Below, in pieces: positions 1-9,418 of a DNA stretch of 32,633 nucleotides (within the stretch, counting starts at the first letter, position 1; each line of letters starts with the position of its first letter). The stretch lies in assembly GCA_021817735.1 (NCBI GenBank), contig JAKAFX010000010.1, positions 1 to 32,633 of the forward strand, read 5' to 3'. Both the position numbers and the translations under genes were made by a program. The notes under the pieces are model-generated. The model was not told the origin of the DNA. It was given only the letters and a program-made list of their open reading frames with translations, and ran no database searches. Source of the stretch: Thermoplasmata archaeon (lineage in GTDB: Archaea; Thermoplasmatota; Thermoplasmata; Thermoplasmatales; Thermoplasmataceae).

Positions 1-1722
1 GGAACCAACGAGGATGTATACGCCTTCCAGAAGTTCATGCGAGCCACTATCGGCTCCGACAACCTGGATCAATCAGCCACACTCTGTCATGCACCTTCTG
101 CTGCAATGCTCTCCTACGGGTTGGGCGCAGGTGCCTCCACTAATCCAATTCACGACGTCCTGAACTCTCGGACCATAATTGTCGTAGGATCCAACACTGA
201 CAGGGCTCATCCTGTGGTCAGCAGCTATATCAAGAAGGCTGCGAGGCTCGGCGCGACACTCATCGTGATAGACCCAAGGAAGGTGGAACTGGCAGAGCAG
301 GCAGATATTTTCCTGCAACTAAAGCCGGGAAGCGACGCGTTTCTGTTTTCTGCAATGGCCAGGTACATCCTTGAACAGGGCATGCAGGACGACCGCTACT
401 TGGAAAGGAATACAGAGAACCTGGAAGAATACCGGAGAAGCCTGGAACCATTCGACCTGCTGACAGCAGAGAAAATCACTGGCATATCAGCAGATGAGAT
501 AGCGCTTGTAGCAACGGCCTATGCGAAGGAAAAACCCTCGTCGATATACTGGACGCTGGGCATCACTGAACACCAAAACGGTTCGGATAACGTATCCTCG
601 CTAGTGAACCTTGCAATTATAACCGGGAACTTGGGTATTCCTGGCGGAGGTCTTAATCCAATAAGGGGCCAGAACAACGTTCAAGGCGGTGCAGATGTAG
701 GAGGTACCTCAGGATCCCTTCCAGGGTACCAGGATCTTCTTGCCGAGGAAGTCAGGAAGAAGTTTGAGGCAGAATGGAAGGCCCCCCTTCCCTCGAAGGT
801 GGGGATTAAAAGTACGGAGATGATCCAACGAGCCTTGGAGGGAAAACTGAAGATGATGTACATTACCGGGGAGAACTCAGTAAGGAGCCATCCAGATTCC
901 TCAGAGGTTGAGCGTGCACTGAAAAGGCTTGAGTTCCTAGTGGTACAAGACCTTTTCATGACAGAAACTGCGGAATTTGCGGATGTTGTTTTCCCTGCAG
1001 CGTCAGCCTTCGAGAAGACAGGGACTTTTACAAACACAGAACGCCGAATACAGATGGTCAGGAAGATCCTCGATCCCCCCGGAGATGCAAGGGAAGATTG
1101 GAAGATTTATGCGGACTTGGCTGAAAAGCTGGGGCATGGGCTTGGCTTCAGGAACACTTCCGAAATAATGGACGAGATCTCCATGCTAGTCCCATCGTGG
1201 GCTGGCGTCACTCATTCGAGGCTGGAGCATGGAGGGCTCTCGTGGCCCGTCACTGACTTGAAGTCAACTGGAACCGGGATACTGCACGTCGACCATCCAG
1301 TACGCCATAAAGCACGTTTGAGGCCGGTCTCGTGGGTTCCAAGGGACGATGGTGGTTACCCATACCTGTTGATAACCGGTCGTAAGCGAGAACAGTATCA
1401 CACGGCTACCATGACCTCCAGGTCCCATGTCATTTCAAGGATCACAGAAGGGCCATTCCTGGAGATGAATCCAGATGATCTTAAGGCAGAAGGCCTTTCA
1501 GACGGAGACATGGTCGACGTTGAATCAGGAGCAGGCAGGATCACATGCAGGGTAAAGGGTTCGGGCAATCTTCAGAGGGGAGTAACATTCACGACATTCC
1601 ATTTTCCTGAGTTGAGGGCTAACGTGCTTACTCCATCCGTGTTTGACCCAATCACCAAGACGCCTGCCTACAAGGATGCAAGGATTCGGATCTCAAGGAG
1701 CAAAGGGGGTCATCGAAGATAA
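1..1722 (+). CDS. fdhA: Formate dehydrogenase alpha subunit-like molybdopterin oxidoreductase (5'-truncated by window edge)
   Basis: Frame open from nt 1 (GTNEDVYAFQKFMRATIGSDNLDQSATLCHAPSAA...), so the listed ATG at 37 is internal. The 'TLCHAPS' Mo-ligand Cys region, 'GGGLNPIRGQNNVQGGADVGG' and a C-terminal molydopterin-binding domain ('LLITGRKREQYHTATMTSRS') are typical of FdhA-family enzymes. Confidence 0.88.
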   Translation, partial: GTNEDVYAFQKFMRATIGSDNLDQSATLCHAPSAAMLSYGLGAGASTNPIHDVLNSRTIIVVGSNTDRAHPVVSSYIKKAARLGATLIVIDPRKVELAEQADIFLQLKPGSDAFLFSAMARYILEQGMQDDRYLERNTENLEEYRRSLEPFDLLTAEKITGISADEIALVATAYAKEKPSSIYWTLGITEHQNGSDNVSSLVNLAIITGNLGIPGGGLNPIRGQNNVQGGADVGGTSGSLPGYQDLLAEEVRKKFEAEWKAPLPSKVGIKSTEMIQRALEGKLKMMYITGENSVRSHPDSSEVERALKRLEFLVVQDLFMTETAEFADVVFPAASAFEKTGTFTNTERRIQMVRKILDPPGDAREDWKIYADLAEKLGHGLGFRNTSEIMDEISMLVPSWAGVTHSRLEHGGLSWPVTDLKSTGTGILHVDHPVRHKARLRPVSWVPRDDGGYPYLLITGRKREQYHTATMTSRSHVISRITEGPFLEMNPDDLKAEGLSDGDMVDVESGAGRITCRVKGSGNLQRGVTFTTFHFPELRANVLTPSVFDPITKTPAYKDARIRISRSKGGHRR

Positions 1723-1838
1723 TCGATCCGCGGTCCTCAAGATGCGGGCACGCCCTGTAGAATATTTGTGTATCCTCTGGAACTGGCTGGGACGTCAACC
1801 CATAAATAGCGAAAAGGGTTATTGCAAAGTCTGGTGAA

Positions 1839-2624
1839 ATGATTCCAAATGAAGATCGTTATTCGAGGCTGGAGAAACTCTCATTCCTCGGAAAGCATGG
1901 ACTTGAAACCCTGAGAAAATCATCAGTGCTTATTGTGGGTGCAGGGGGAACAGGCTCTCTTGTCGCAGATCTGCTTTGCAGGGCAGGTGTAAGAGAAATG
2001 ACGATCATTGACAGGGATACGGTCTCACTGAGTAACATTCATCGGCAGACCCTGTACTCCCAGGAAGACTTAAGCAAGAACAAGGCTGAAGCCGCTGCGA
2101 TGAGGCTTGGATTGGTAAACTCAGACTGCCATGTCAACGCTCTCGTGGAAACCTTCGATTCCCACAATGCGCTTCGCCTGGCTGGAAATTCCGATCTGGT
2201 TATTGACGGGACTGATAACCTTACTACGAGGATGATCCTTAACGACGCCTGCGTCAAGCTTGGCGTCCCGTGGATTTTCACTTCCGCGATTGAGACTTAT
2301 GGGCAAGCCAAAGCAATAATCCCAGGAAAGTCAGCTTGCCTTGCCTGTTTCATGGACACCGATGTGTCAGGATATCCCACGTGTGAAGAGACCGGAGTCC
2401 TTTCTTCAGCTCCATCCGCCATCTCGTCTCTTGCATTCTCACTGGCCATAAAGTTGCTTAACGGGAAGGAATCGGGAGACAAGCTCTACTATCTTGATGT
2501 CTGGAATATGGAATTCCAGGGTATTTACATTGCACGCAACCCAGAATGCAGGTCATGTGGTTCTCACGACTTCGCCTACCTGGGTGATCGCTACTCGAAC
2601 ATCGGGATGAAACCAGTCCTTTAG
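1839..2624 (+). CDS. moeB: MoeB/ThiF/HesA-family E1-like adenylyltransferase
   Basis: 'VLIVGAGGTGSLVADLLCRAGV' nucleotide-binding loop, 'DRDTVSLSNIHRQTLY', CLAC and CRSC zinc Cys pairs, 'PTCEETGVLSSAPSAISSLAF'. Upstream TATA-like 'CATAAATAG' and SD-like GGTGA before the ATG. Confidence 0.88.
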   Translation: MIPNEDRYSRLEKLSFLGKHGLETLRKSSVLIVGAGGTGSLVADLLCRAGVREMTIIDRDTVSLSNIHRQTLYSQEDLSKNKAEAAAMRLGLVNSDCHVNALVETFDSHNALRLAGNSDLVIDGTDNLTTRMILNDACVKLGVPWIFTSAIETYGQAKAIIPGKSACLACFMDTDVSGYPTCEETGVLSSAPSAISSLAFSLAIKLLNGKESGDKLYYLDVWNMEFQGIYIARNPECRSCGSHDFAYLGDRYSNIGMKPVL

Positions 2625-2714
2625 TCACATCCCCATCGACAGCACTGCCGGCACCTTATTTCGGAAGGCTCAATTTATGGGCTGGAACTGTATCAGCCCA
2701 TCATCATAGTATTC

Positions 2715-4727
2715 TCACTCCTTCTTGACCAGCAACTCCTGCCTTATGGGTGTTTCTCGAATCGGGACCCCTGTTACGTTTTCAATTGCCCTCGCAAGCG
2801 CAATTGGGACACCTATGGTTGGAGATTCCCCAACGCCTTTCGCTCCATGTGGGAGCTCAGACCTGGTTTCGGCCAGGTAGGTCTCATATTCCGGAAGCTG
2901 GTTTGCTAGCGGAACCCCTGCATCAGCAATGGAGGCTGTCAGAAGCTGGCCATCTGGAGAGTAAGCCAGTTCCTCATAAAGCGTCTGTCCGATCCCCTGT
3001 GCTGCACCGCCCGCAATCTGCCCCATTACAGTGTCCAGGCTGAGAGGTACGCCAACGTCATAATACGATTTCATGCTGGTGACTCGCACCTGTCCCCTCC
3101 TATCTACCTCTGCAGTGGCCAGGTTGCATCCAAGGCTATTCATTGATCCTTTTACATGCTTGAATACAAAGCTGTCTCCGCCTTCCTTCAGGAGAATTTC
3201 CGTGGTGAACTTTCCATACTTCTTTATGATGCCCTGCTTGATTTCTTGGCAGGCTTCCCATAATGCAAGGCCCCCTACCATGGCGCTCCTGCTTCCCCAT
3301 GAACCGACTCCTTCAGGGGTCATTTCTGTGTCCCCGAGCTCCATTGTTACGGCCTCTTCACTGAGGCCGAGTTCCTCGCGCACTATTCTCTTGACAAAGA
3401 GCTCGTGTCGCTGGCCATGAGCATTTCCTCCCAGCCAGACTCTTGCGTGCCCACCCTTGACAATGATCCTTGCACTCTCACCAGGCGCATAAGCAGGTAT
3501 CAGGACAAAAAATCCAAAACCAGGTTTCTGGTTCTTCATCTCTCTGTACCTCAGCTTCCTGATACCATCTTCGAGGAACTTCCTTGCGGGCGGAACCTTG
3601 ACCCCAAGTGGTGTCGTAATCTCCATGTCAGAAACGTTTTTGAGCCTCACATCAACCGGATCCATTCCGATCTCGTCTGCCAGCATGTCGATCGTGCGCT
3701 CTATGATGAAATGCGCCTCAGGTCTCCCTGCGCCTCTGTATGGCCCCAGGAGGGGCTTGTTGGTGAAAACACCCAGTCCTTCGACATATGCCTGCCTTAT
3801 GTTGTACGGGCCAGCAACCTGTCTGGAGATGAAAGCTGTTGCGAACTCCCCTCCACCAGAATATGCTCCGGAGTCAACTATGACTCTTCCCTTGATGCCG
3901 CTTATTGTTCCATCCCTCTTTCCGAACATCGTGAGTTCACCGACGACACCTCTGCCAGCCTTGCTTGCCATGAGCATCTCGCTTCTGGTCTCAATCCACT
4001 TGACAGGTTTCCCATTTTTCATGGATAGGAATGCAGCAAGCGCGTATTCTGGATACACCCCTCCCTTCAGACCAAAGCCACCGCCAGTATCCGCTTGCAA
4101 AACCCTTATCTTTTCCTGAGGGAATTTAAGGATCTCTGAGAGGCCCTCACGCATACTGTGGATAGACTGCGTAGAGGAATATACTGTCAGGAAACCGTCA
4201 TGGTAATCTGCCACGATTCCCCGAGTCTCTATTGGATTGTTTGAAATTCTCTGGTTTACTATCCTGTTGCTTATTTCTACATCGAAGTCCACCGGCTTGA
4301 ATTCGTTTCCCAGATTGACCCTGATTAGGATGTTGTCACTTCTTCCGCTGTGGATGGGTGGAGCAGTCAGTGCCTTCACCGGATCAGTGACTGGTGGGAG
4401 CGGTTCATACTCAACTTCAACGGAATCCAGAAGATCCTCCGCTTCATACCTGTTCTTGCCTAGAACAGCAGAAATAGGCTGCCCGTAATAGTTAGCATAA
4501 TCATTTGCAAGCACCGGTTCGAAAGGTCCTGCAGTGGAATCTGTAGCGGTTTCTCCCTCGGAAGCCATTAAGGCAGGAAAATCTTTATGGGTCAACCCTC
4601 CCCTGACACTTGTTATTCGTGCCCTTGGGTAAGTGCTCCTGGCAACCGCCATGTGAAGCATCCCAGGCAAGACAATATCATCTACATACCTGGCACGGCC
4701 TCTTACCATATCTTCAACTGTGCTCAT
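2715..4727 (-). CDS. Xanthine dehydrogenase/CoxL/aldehyde oxidoreductase-family molybdenum-binding large subunit (compact, 670 aa)
   Basis: N-terminal 'GRARYVDDIVLPGMLHMAVARSTYPRARI', 'GGGFGLKGGVYPEYALAAFL', 'GPYRGAGRPEA', 'GSWGSRSAMVGG', 'GAKGVGESPTIGVPIALARAI' with the conserved catalytic-Glu segment KGVGE. Confidence 0.9.
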   Translation of the reverse strand: MSTVEDMVRGRARYVDDIVLPGMLHMAVARSTYPRARITSVRGGLTHKDFPALMASEGETATDSTAGPFEPVLANDYANYYGQPISAVLGKNRYEAEDLLDSVEVEYEPLPPVTDPVKALTAPPIHSGRSDNILIRVNLGNEFKPVDFDVEISNRIVNQRISNNPIETRGIVADYHDGFLTVYSSTQSIHSMREGLSEILKFPQEKIRVLQADTGGGFGLKGGVYPEYALAAFLSMKNGKPVKWIETRSEMLMASKAGRGVVGELTMFGKRDGTISGIKGRVIVDSGAYSGGGEFATAFISRQVAGPYNIRQAYVEGLGVFTNKPLLGPYRGAGRPEAHFIIERTIDMLADEIGMDPVDVRLKNVSDMEITTPLGVKVPPARKFLEDGIRKLRYREMKNQKPGFGFFVLIPAYAPGESARIIVKGGHARVWLGGNAHGQRHELFVKRIVREELGLSEEAVTMELGDTEMTPEGVGSWGSRSAMVGGLALWEACQEIKQGIIKKYGKFTTEILLKEGGDSFVFKHVKGSMNSLGCNLATAEVDRRGQVRVTSMKSYYDVGVPLSLDTVMGQIAGGAAQGIGQTLYEELAYSPDGQLLTASIADAGVPLANQLPEYETYLAETRSELPHGAKGVGESPTIGVPIALARAIENVTGVPIRETPIRQELLVKKE

Positions 4728-4746
4728 TTCAGCATCAACTCCAGGC

Positions 4747-5256
4747 TCACGGGTGCCTAGCTACTATCTCCTCTTCCATTCCCTGCTCTTTTGCCTGCAT
4801 GGAGGCTTGCTGTATCGCGTCTACGATTGACCCATATCCCGTGCAGCGGCATATATTCCCAGAAATAGCTTCCCTTATCTCGTCCCTTGTTGCACCAGGG
4901 TTCTTCCTTAGAAGCCATAAAGCAGTCATTATCATCCCTGAAGTACAGTATCCGCACTGTAGACCGTTTTTGTCTAGGAAGGCTTGCTGCAGCGGATGCA
5001 GTTTCTCTCCTCTTGATATCCCTTCAATTGTGAGAACAGATTTCCCATCTGCCTGAACGGCGAGCACAGTGCATGACTTCACCGGTTTCCCATCAAGGTG
5101 TACGGTGCAGGCTCCGCAATTAGTTGTGTCGCACCCTATATGTGTCCCAGTCAGGCCTGCGTTCTCCCTGATGAAGCTCACAAGCAGCATTCTCTGATCA
5201 ATTTCATCTTCGTACAGCTTTCCGTTTATTGTTATCTTAACCCTTGAGTTTCCCAT
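4747..5256 (-). CDS. CoxS/CutC-type small subunit with two [2Fe-2S] clusters
   Basis: 'GCDTTNCGACTVHLDG' and 'QCGYCTSGMIMTALWLL...GNICRCTGY' cluster motifs; positioned between M- and L-type subunit genes. Confidence 0.95.
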   Translation of the reverse strand: MGNSRVKITINGKLYEDEIDQRMLLVSFIRENAGLTGTHIGCDTTNCGACTVHLDGKPVKSCTVLAVQADGKSVLTIEGISRGEKLHPLQQAFLDKNGLQCGYCTSGMIMTALWLLRKNPGATRDEIREAISGNICRCTGYGSIVDAIQQASMQAKEQGMEEEIVARHP

Positions 5257-5258
5257 TC

Positions 5259-6152
5259 CTAAACACCTCTGGCCCTGTGATAGGCCTTCTCAATAGCCTC
5301 TGTGGCTATGATCCTGAGTATGGTTCTCTTGAATTCCGCAGACCCGTAAGTGTCTGACGGTGGATCAACTGAGCGAACCACTAAGTCTGAAGCCTTCGCA
5401 ATTTCAATTCCTGCACTTTCAGCCGAGAGATCTCCAAGTCTTTTGCCAACCAGATATCTCTCTGCATCACGTGACCTCGTCGGAGTGGGCCCAAGAGATG
5501 TGAGCCCAATCCCGGCTCTTGAAATTGCACCTGATCCGTCAAGTTCAACGACGCAAGCAACGGCCGCAAGTGAAAAATCACCTGATCTCCTCTTGTGTTT
5601 CACATACGCTCCCCCCCATTGGCCTGATGGCAGTGGCACGTCAACCCCAGTCAGGATCTCTCCCGGTTCAATTGCGGTCTGATAAGAATCAACATAGAAA
5701 CTGGAGGATTCGACCGTCCTGGTGGTTCCTCTTCCTGCTAAGACAAGCTTTGCACCCAGGGCCATCATCATTGCTGGGAGGTCATTGCCGGGATCACCAT
5801 GGGCAAGGTTTCCACCGACAGTTCCCATATTCCTGACCTGGAGGTCGGCTATCTGCAGTGCAGTCTCGGCCAGTACAGGAAGGCGTTTTCTGATGATATC
5901 CGACTCAGCGATGGCTGCCGTGGTTACCATGGAACCAATGTGCACTATGTCATCGCTTTCCCTTATGCGCTTTAGCCCGTCAATGCGCGATATATCCACA
6001 ACGTATGGGAAAGCCGCAAGCCGAAGTTTCATTATTGGCAAAAGGCTCTGCCCTCCTGCGAGGATCTTTGCATCTTCCCCATATTTTTCCAGTAAGGCAA
6101 GAGCATCTTCAACACTTGTTGGTGAAAGGTATTCAAAGGCTGAAGGATACAT
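5259..6152 (-). CDS. CoxM/CutB-type FAD-binding medium subunit
   Basis: 'ILAGGQSLLPIMKLRLAAFPYVVDI' and 'GTVGGNLAHGDPGNDLPAMM' FAD-binding motifs; 2-bp gap to the small subunit. Confidence 0.94.
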   Translation of the reverse strand: MYPSAFEYLSPTSVEDALALLEKYGEDAKILAGGQSLLPIMKLRLAAFPYVVDISRIDGLKRIRESDDIVHIGSMVTTAAIAESDIIRKRLPVLAETALQIADLQVRNMGTVGGNLAHGDPGNDLPAMMMALGAKLVLAGRGTTRTVESSSFYVDSYQTAIEPGEILTGVDVPLPSGQWGGAYVKHKRRSGDFSLAAVACVVELDGSGAISRAGIGLTSLGPTPTRSRDAERYLVGKRLGDLSAESAGIEIAKASDLVVRSVDPPSDTYGSAEFKRTILRIIATEAIEKAYHRARGV

Positions 6153-6175
6153 GACTTAGAAGTGAGAAATCATAT

Positions 6176-7006
6176 TTAAGGCTTTAAAGTCCCAGAATTT
6201 TGTGGATTTTTCTTCAATCTCCTTATGGAAATTATCTCGGCCATAATGCTTAGCGCTATTTCCGCAGGAAGCACGGCGCCGACGTCTATACCAATTGGGG
6301 TGTGGATAGAATTGATAAATTCTTCCTGAATTTTTTCTTTCCTGAGAATCTCGAAATCGTGGGCCGATCTCTTTCGACTAGCGAGAAGGCCAAGATATGA
6401 TACTCTTTCTCTGGAAAGTCTCTTGAGGACCTTTATGTCCTCGTCTCCCTTCGTCAGGACAACCACATAGTCACTTGCCTCAAACCTGAAAGACTCCAGC
6501 GGGTCAATGATGTCTGAACGGTCATTGCCCACAAGCCTGGAAAGGTCAAGTATTTCCTGCCTCATCCCAACCTGCCCAGCGAGCTCTCCAATGAAATCAG
6601 CAATCTCATCCTTTCCGCCGGGGGTGATCACTACTATTCTCTCCGGAACCTTGAACGGTTCTACAAAAAGGTCCATGTTTCCGCCACAGAATGTCTCCAC
6701 AAAAACCTCATCCACGCTGCTGTGGTTGATTGTGCCTCTCAAAGACTCCTCAGCCTCTTCCAGATGAATTTTGAAAATTCTTGGGTTGCCGGATTTTAGC
6801 ACATCCTGGGCGATCCTTGAGATTGCCCCCTCAGGGCAAGCTCCGCCCAGGCTGCCATATAATATCTTTCCCTCGTTGGAGACTATCACTCTGAAACCTG
6901 GTTTTGCAAGGGTAGATCCTTCCGTGCGGATCACTGTTGCTGCAACAAAAGACCTCCCACTACGTACGAGGTCTGCTGCAAAGGAAAAAAAATCAGTCTC
7001 CTGCAT
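6176..7006 (-). CDS. XdhC/CoxI-family molybdenum hydroxylase maturation factor
   Basis: 'SFVAATVIRTEGSTLAKPGFRVIVSNEGKILYGSLGGACPEGAI', 'FCGGNMDLFVEPF', 'HTPIGIDVGAVLPAEIALSIMAEIISIRR' are XdhC-family signatures; first gene of the M-S-L operon. Confidence 0.92.
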   Translation of the reverse strand: MQETDFFSFAADLVRSGRSFVAATVIRTEGSTLAKPGFRVIVSNEGKILYGSLGGACPEGAISRIAQDVLKSGNPRIFKIHLEEAEESLRGTINHSSVDEVFVETFCGGNMDLFVEPFKVPERIVVITPGGKDEIADFIGELAGQVGMRQEILDLSRLVGNDRSDIIDPLESFRFEASDYVVVLTKGDEDIKVLKRLSRERVSYLGLLASRKRSAHDFEILRKEKIQEEFINSIHTPIGIDVGAVLPAEIALSIMAEIISIRRLKKNPQNSGTLKP

Positions 7007-7213
7007 GGTGGATCAATATGGGATCGTGTAAAAATCTTTATCTTTGATGATCACGCGCAGGCTCGCGTCAACAACAGGATTATAGACAAATTTCCTGGTC
7101 CAACATCCCAGGTACGGCTATTATTTTGGTTTAGATCTGGATAAGGAAAGTTGGCACATGAACATCAATTGAAAGATGATTTATCGAATACTGCAATCTA
7201 GTTTTCGATATCA

Positions 7214-7654
7214 ATGAAATTCGACGGGAGTTTTGTCTTGAGCATCCCAAGAAGTGCAGTCTATGAGAAGATGAGCAACCTTGATTTCTTAATGGCCATA
7301 ATTCCCGATAAGGTCGAGGCGACCAGGGTTGATGACAGGACGATACAGGCGGTGATCAAAGCGGGCCTCTCCTTCATAAAGGGAAAATTCAGGACAAATA
7401 TCACTGTTGAAGACAAAGTCGAAGCGCAATCATTAACAGTGAGAGGTTCTGGAAGCGGTTCTGGCAGTTCAATGGACTTCAAGGTGCATATATCCCTTGC
7501 TGAGGACCAGTCCGGTACAATAATATCCTGGAATGCAGACGTGAACATATCCGGTTCTGCTGCGACCCTAGGCCAGAGGATGGTCGACAAGGCGGCAAAA
7601 AACTATATGGACAGGCTGATAGAGTCATTCAAGAATTCGCTTGGTGAGACTTGA
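7214..7654 (+). CDS. coxG: CoxG-like SRPBCC-fold protein
   Basis: 'MKFDGSFVLSIPRSAVYEKMSNLDFLMAIIPD' N-terminus and 'VRGSGSGSGSSMDFKVHI', typical of the CoxG family; divergent from the Cox-like operon. Confidence 0.85.
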   Translation: MKFDGSFVLSIPRSAVYEKMSNLDFLMAIIPDKVEATRVDDRTIQAVIKAGLSFIKGKFRTNITVEDKVEAQSLTVRGSGSGSGSSMDFKVHISLAEDQSGTIISWNADVNISGSAATLGQRMVDKAAKNYMDRLIESFKNSLGET

Positions 7655-8250
7655 ATCCTGCAATAGCTGTTCTGGCATCAGGATCGTCAACTCGCTTCGG
7701 CGAGAACAAACTACTTGCTCAGATAGGCGGGAAATCTCTTCTTTCCAGGGCAGTTGAGGCAGCCCTTGGTGCTGGTTTATCCCAGGTCTATGTTATCCTT
7801 CCCAACGGATCCAGTTTGGCAAGCATGGTTTCCCAGGGGGCGATGATCATCTACAACAGGAATCCCAATGAAGGGATATCAGGTTCAATACGATGTGCAA
7901 CCGAAGCGTTGGAAAAGATGGCTGATGCAATCATCATCACGCTGGCTGACCAGCCATTCGTCAACTCATCAATGCTAAAACGCCTGATTTCCGTGGCTAT
8001 GGAATCTGCTAAGGGAATCGTGGCATACTCACATAAAGGGGATCCGAGAAACCCTGCTCTCTTCAGGAGCCACTATTTCAAGGATCTTCGACAACTCAGA
8101 GGAGACAGGGGAGGCAAGAAGATCATAATGGAAAACTTGCAGGACGCAAAACTTATTGAAGTGGAAATACCCGAATACCTATACGACATAGATACACCAG
8201 GACAGCTCAAGAAAGCGGAAGAGATTATTGATAAACTGGGAATAAAATAG
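7651..8250 (+). CDS. MobA/MocA-like nucleotidyltransferase (probable molybdenum cofactor cytidylyltransferase)
   Basis: 'AVLASGSSTRFGENKLLAQIGGKSLLSRAVEAAL', 'IIITLADQPFVN', 'GDPRNPALF...GDRGGKKII'. TTG start overlaps the coxG stop (TTGA), suggesting coupling. Confidence 0.88.
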   Translation: MNPAIAVLASGSSTRFGENKLLAQIGGKSLLSRAVEAALGAGLSQVYVILPNGSSLASMVSQGAMIIYNRNPNEGISGSIRCATEALEKMADAIIITLADQPFVNSSMLKRLISVAMESAKGIVAYSHKGDPRNPALFRSHYFKDLRQLRGDRGGKKIIMENLQDAKLIEVEIPEYLYDIDTPGQLKKAEEIIDKLGIK

Positions 8251-8373
8251 AATCCGAAGATCAATATTCCCGTTCCTAACTTAGATCTCCGCGATCAACG
8301 CGGCTTTGGAACGCTGCATCCGGGCCACGAGTACCCATTTATCTGGACTTTTAAATACTGAGATTGAATAGGT

Positions 8374-8832
8374 TTGTTATTGATTGATATTTCGGGAAAG
8401 GAAGTCCTTTCCAGGATGGCAGTTGCATCTGGGTTCATAAGGCTGGATCCATCTACAGTCAATGAAATCAGAAACCACACAGTAAAGAAGGGCGACGTCC
8501 TGGAGGTCGCAAGAACAGCAGGAATATTGGCGGTAAAGAAAACGCCGGAACTCATCCCATATTGCCATCATGTTCCGGTTGAATCAGTCAATATTGATTT
8601 TAGCGTGAAGGATGAAGGGATAGAGGCAAGGTGCAGGGTCATGGCACATTACAGGACAGGTGTAGAGATGGAGGCCCTCAGTGGGGTATCCGTTGCGCTT
8701 CTTTCGATTTGGGACATGGTCAAATACCTTGAGAAAGACGGGACAGGCAACTATCCATCCACCAGGATCACGAACATTCTGGTTGAGATCAAGGAGAAGA
8801 GGAATGATAAGTCACAAGTCTCACCACTATGA
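8374..8832 (+). CDS. moaC: Cyclic pyranopterin monophosphate synthase MoaC
   Basis: 'LLIDISGKEVLSRMAVASGFI', 'VKKGDVLEVARTAGILAVKKTPELIPYCHHVPV', 'RTGVEMEALSGVSVALLSIWDMVK'. TTG start about 20 bp after the TATA-like TTTAAATACTG. Confidence 0.93.
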   Translation: MLLIDISGKEVLSRMAVASGFIRLDPSTVNEIRNHTVKKGDVLEVARTAGILAVKKTPELIPYCHHVPVESVNIDFSVKDEGIEARCRVMAHYRTGVEMEALSGVSVALLSIWDMVKYLEKDGTGNYPSTRITNILVEIKEKRNDKSQVSPL

Positions 8833-9292
8833 CCTTCGCTTTTCCATCATTACGTGTAGTAGCACCAGGACGAAGGACGATGATGATTCTGGGAAGACTC
8901 TCCTGGAATTTCTCGAAAAGTTGAATATACCTGTAACAGAATACATGGTTGTCAGGGACAACATTTCAGACATTACGGCTGCAGTCCGCAAATGCCTTGA
9001 AAATAGCGATGCAGTAGTTCTCACCGGGGGGACCGGGATCTCAAAGTATGATGTAACTGTCCACGCGGTATCGGCAATTGCACAGAAGGAGATCGGTGGG
9101 TTTTCGGTCCAGTTCCAGATCCTGTCGCAAAAGGAAGTTGGTTCATCAGCAATGCTGTCATCCTCATCTGCGTTTGTCGTAGAAGGAAAGCCGGTCTTCT
9201 GCCTTCCCGGCTCACCAGGCGGTGCACTTCTTGGGTTGCGGGATCTGATCATACCAGAGATAGATCACATAAAGTATGAGCTCTCGAAGTAG
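8804..9292 (+). CDS. moaB: MoaB/MogA-family molybdopterin adenylyltransferase
   Basis: 'FSIITCSSTRTKDDDDSGKTLLEFLE', 'VVLTGGTGISKYDVTVHAV', 'VFCLPGSPGGALLGLRDLIIPEI'. ATG at 8804 is a better start than 8681 and overlaps moaC by 29 bp. Confidence 0.92.
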   Translation: MISHKSHHYDLRFSIITCSSTRTKDDDDSGKTLLEFLEKLNIPVTEYMVVRDNISDITAAVRKCLENSDAVVLTGGTGISKYDVTVHAVSAIAQKEIGGFSVQFQILSQKEVGSSAMLSSSSAFVVEGKPVFCLPGSPGGALLGLRDLIIPEIDHIKYELSK

Positions 9293-9418
9293 ATGAAGTA
9301 AATCCTTTCCAGATAGAGTTCCCAGATCAGGACCCAGGCCGCATTCAAACAACGAAATCTGCGAAAATGGAATGGAACAAATATAATAGAGTCCCAACTT
9401 TCCCATGTGTCCGTAAAT

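Noticed and set aside
2750-4488. Several + strand ORFs antisense to the large hydroxylase subunit (2750..3043, 3073..3420, 3405..4028, 3598..4119, 4237..4488)
   Set aside because: Shadow ORFs of a strongly supported minus-strand CDS with low-complexity, non-family-like translations.
2715-6152. Calling the operon a true form I CO dehydrogenase (coxMSL)
   Set aside because: The active-site loop reads GPYRGAGR, lacking the Cys of the form I loop; CO oxidation cannot be claimed.
8289-8303. Small hairpin CCGCG-ATCAA-CGCGG after the mocA-like gene
   Set aside because: Only 5 bp of stem, no T-tract, likely chance.
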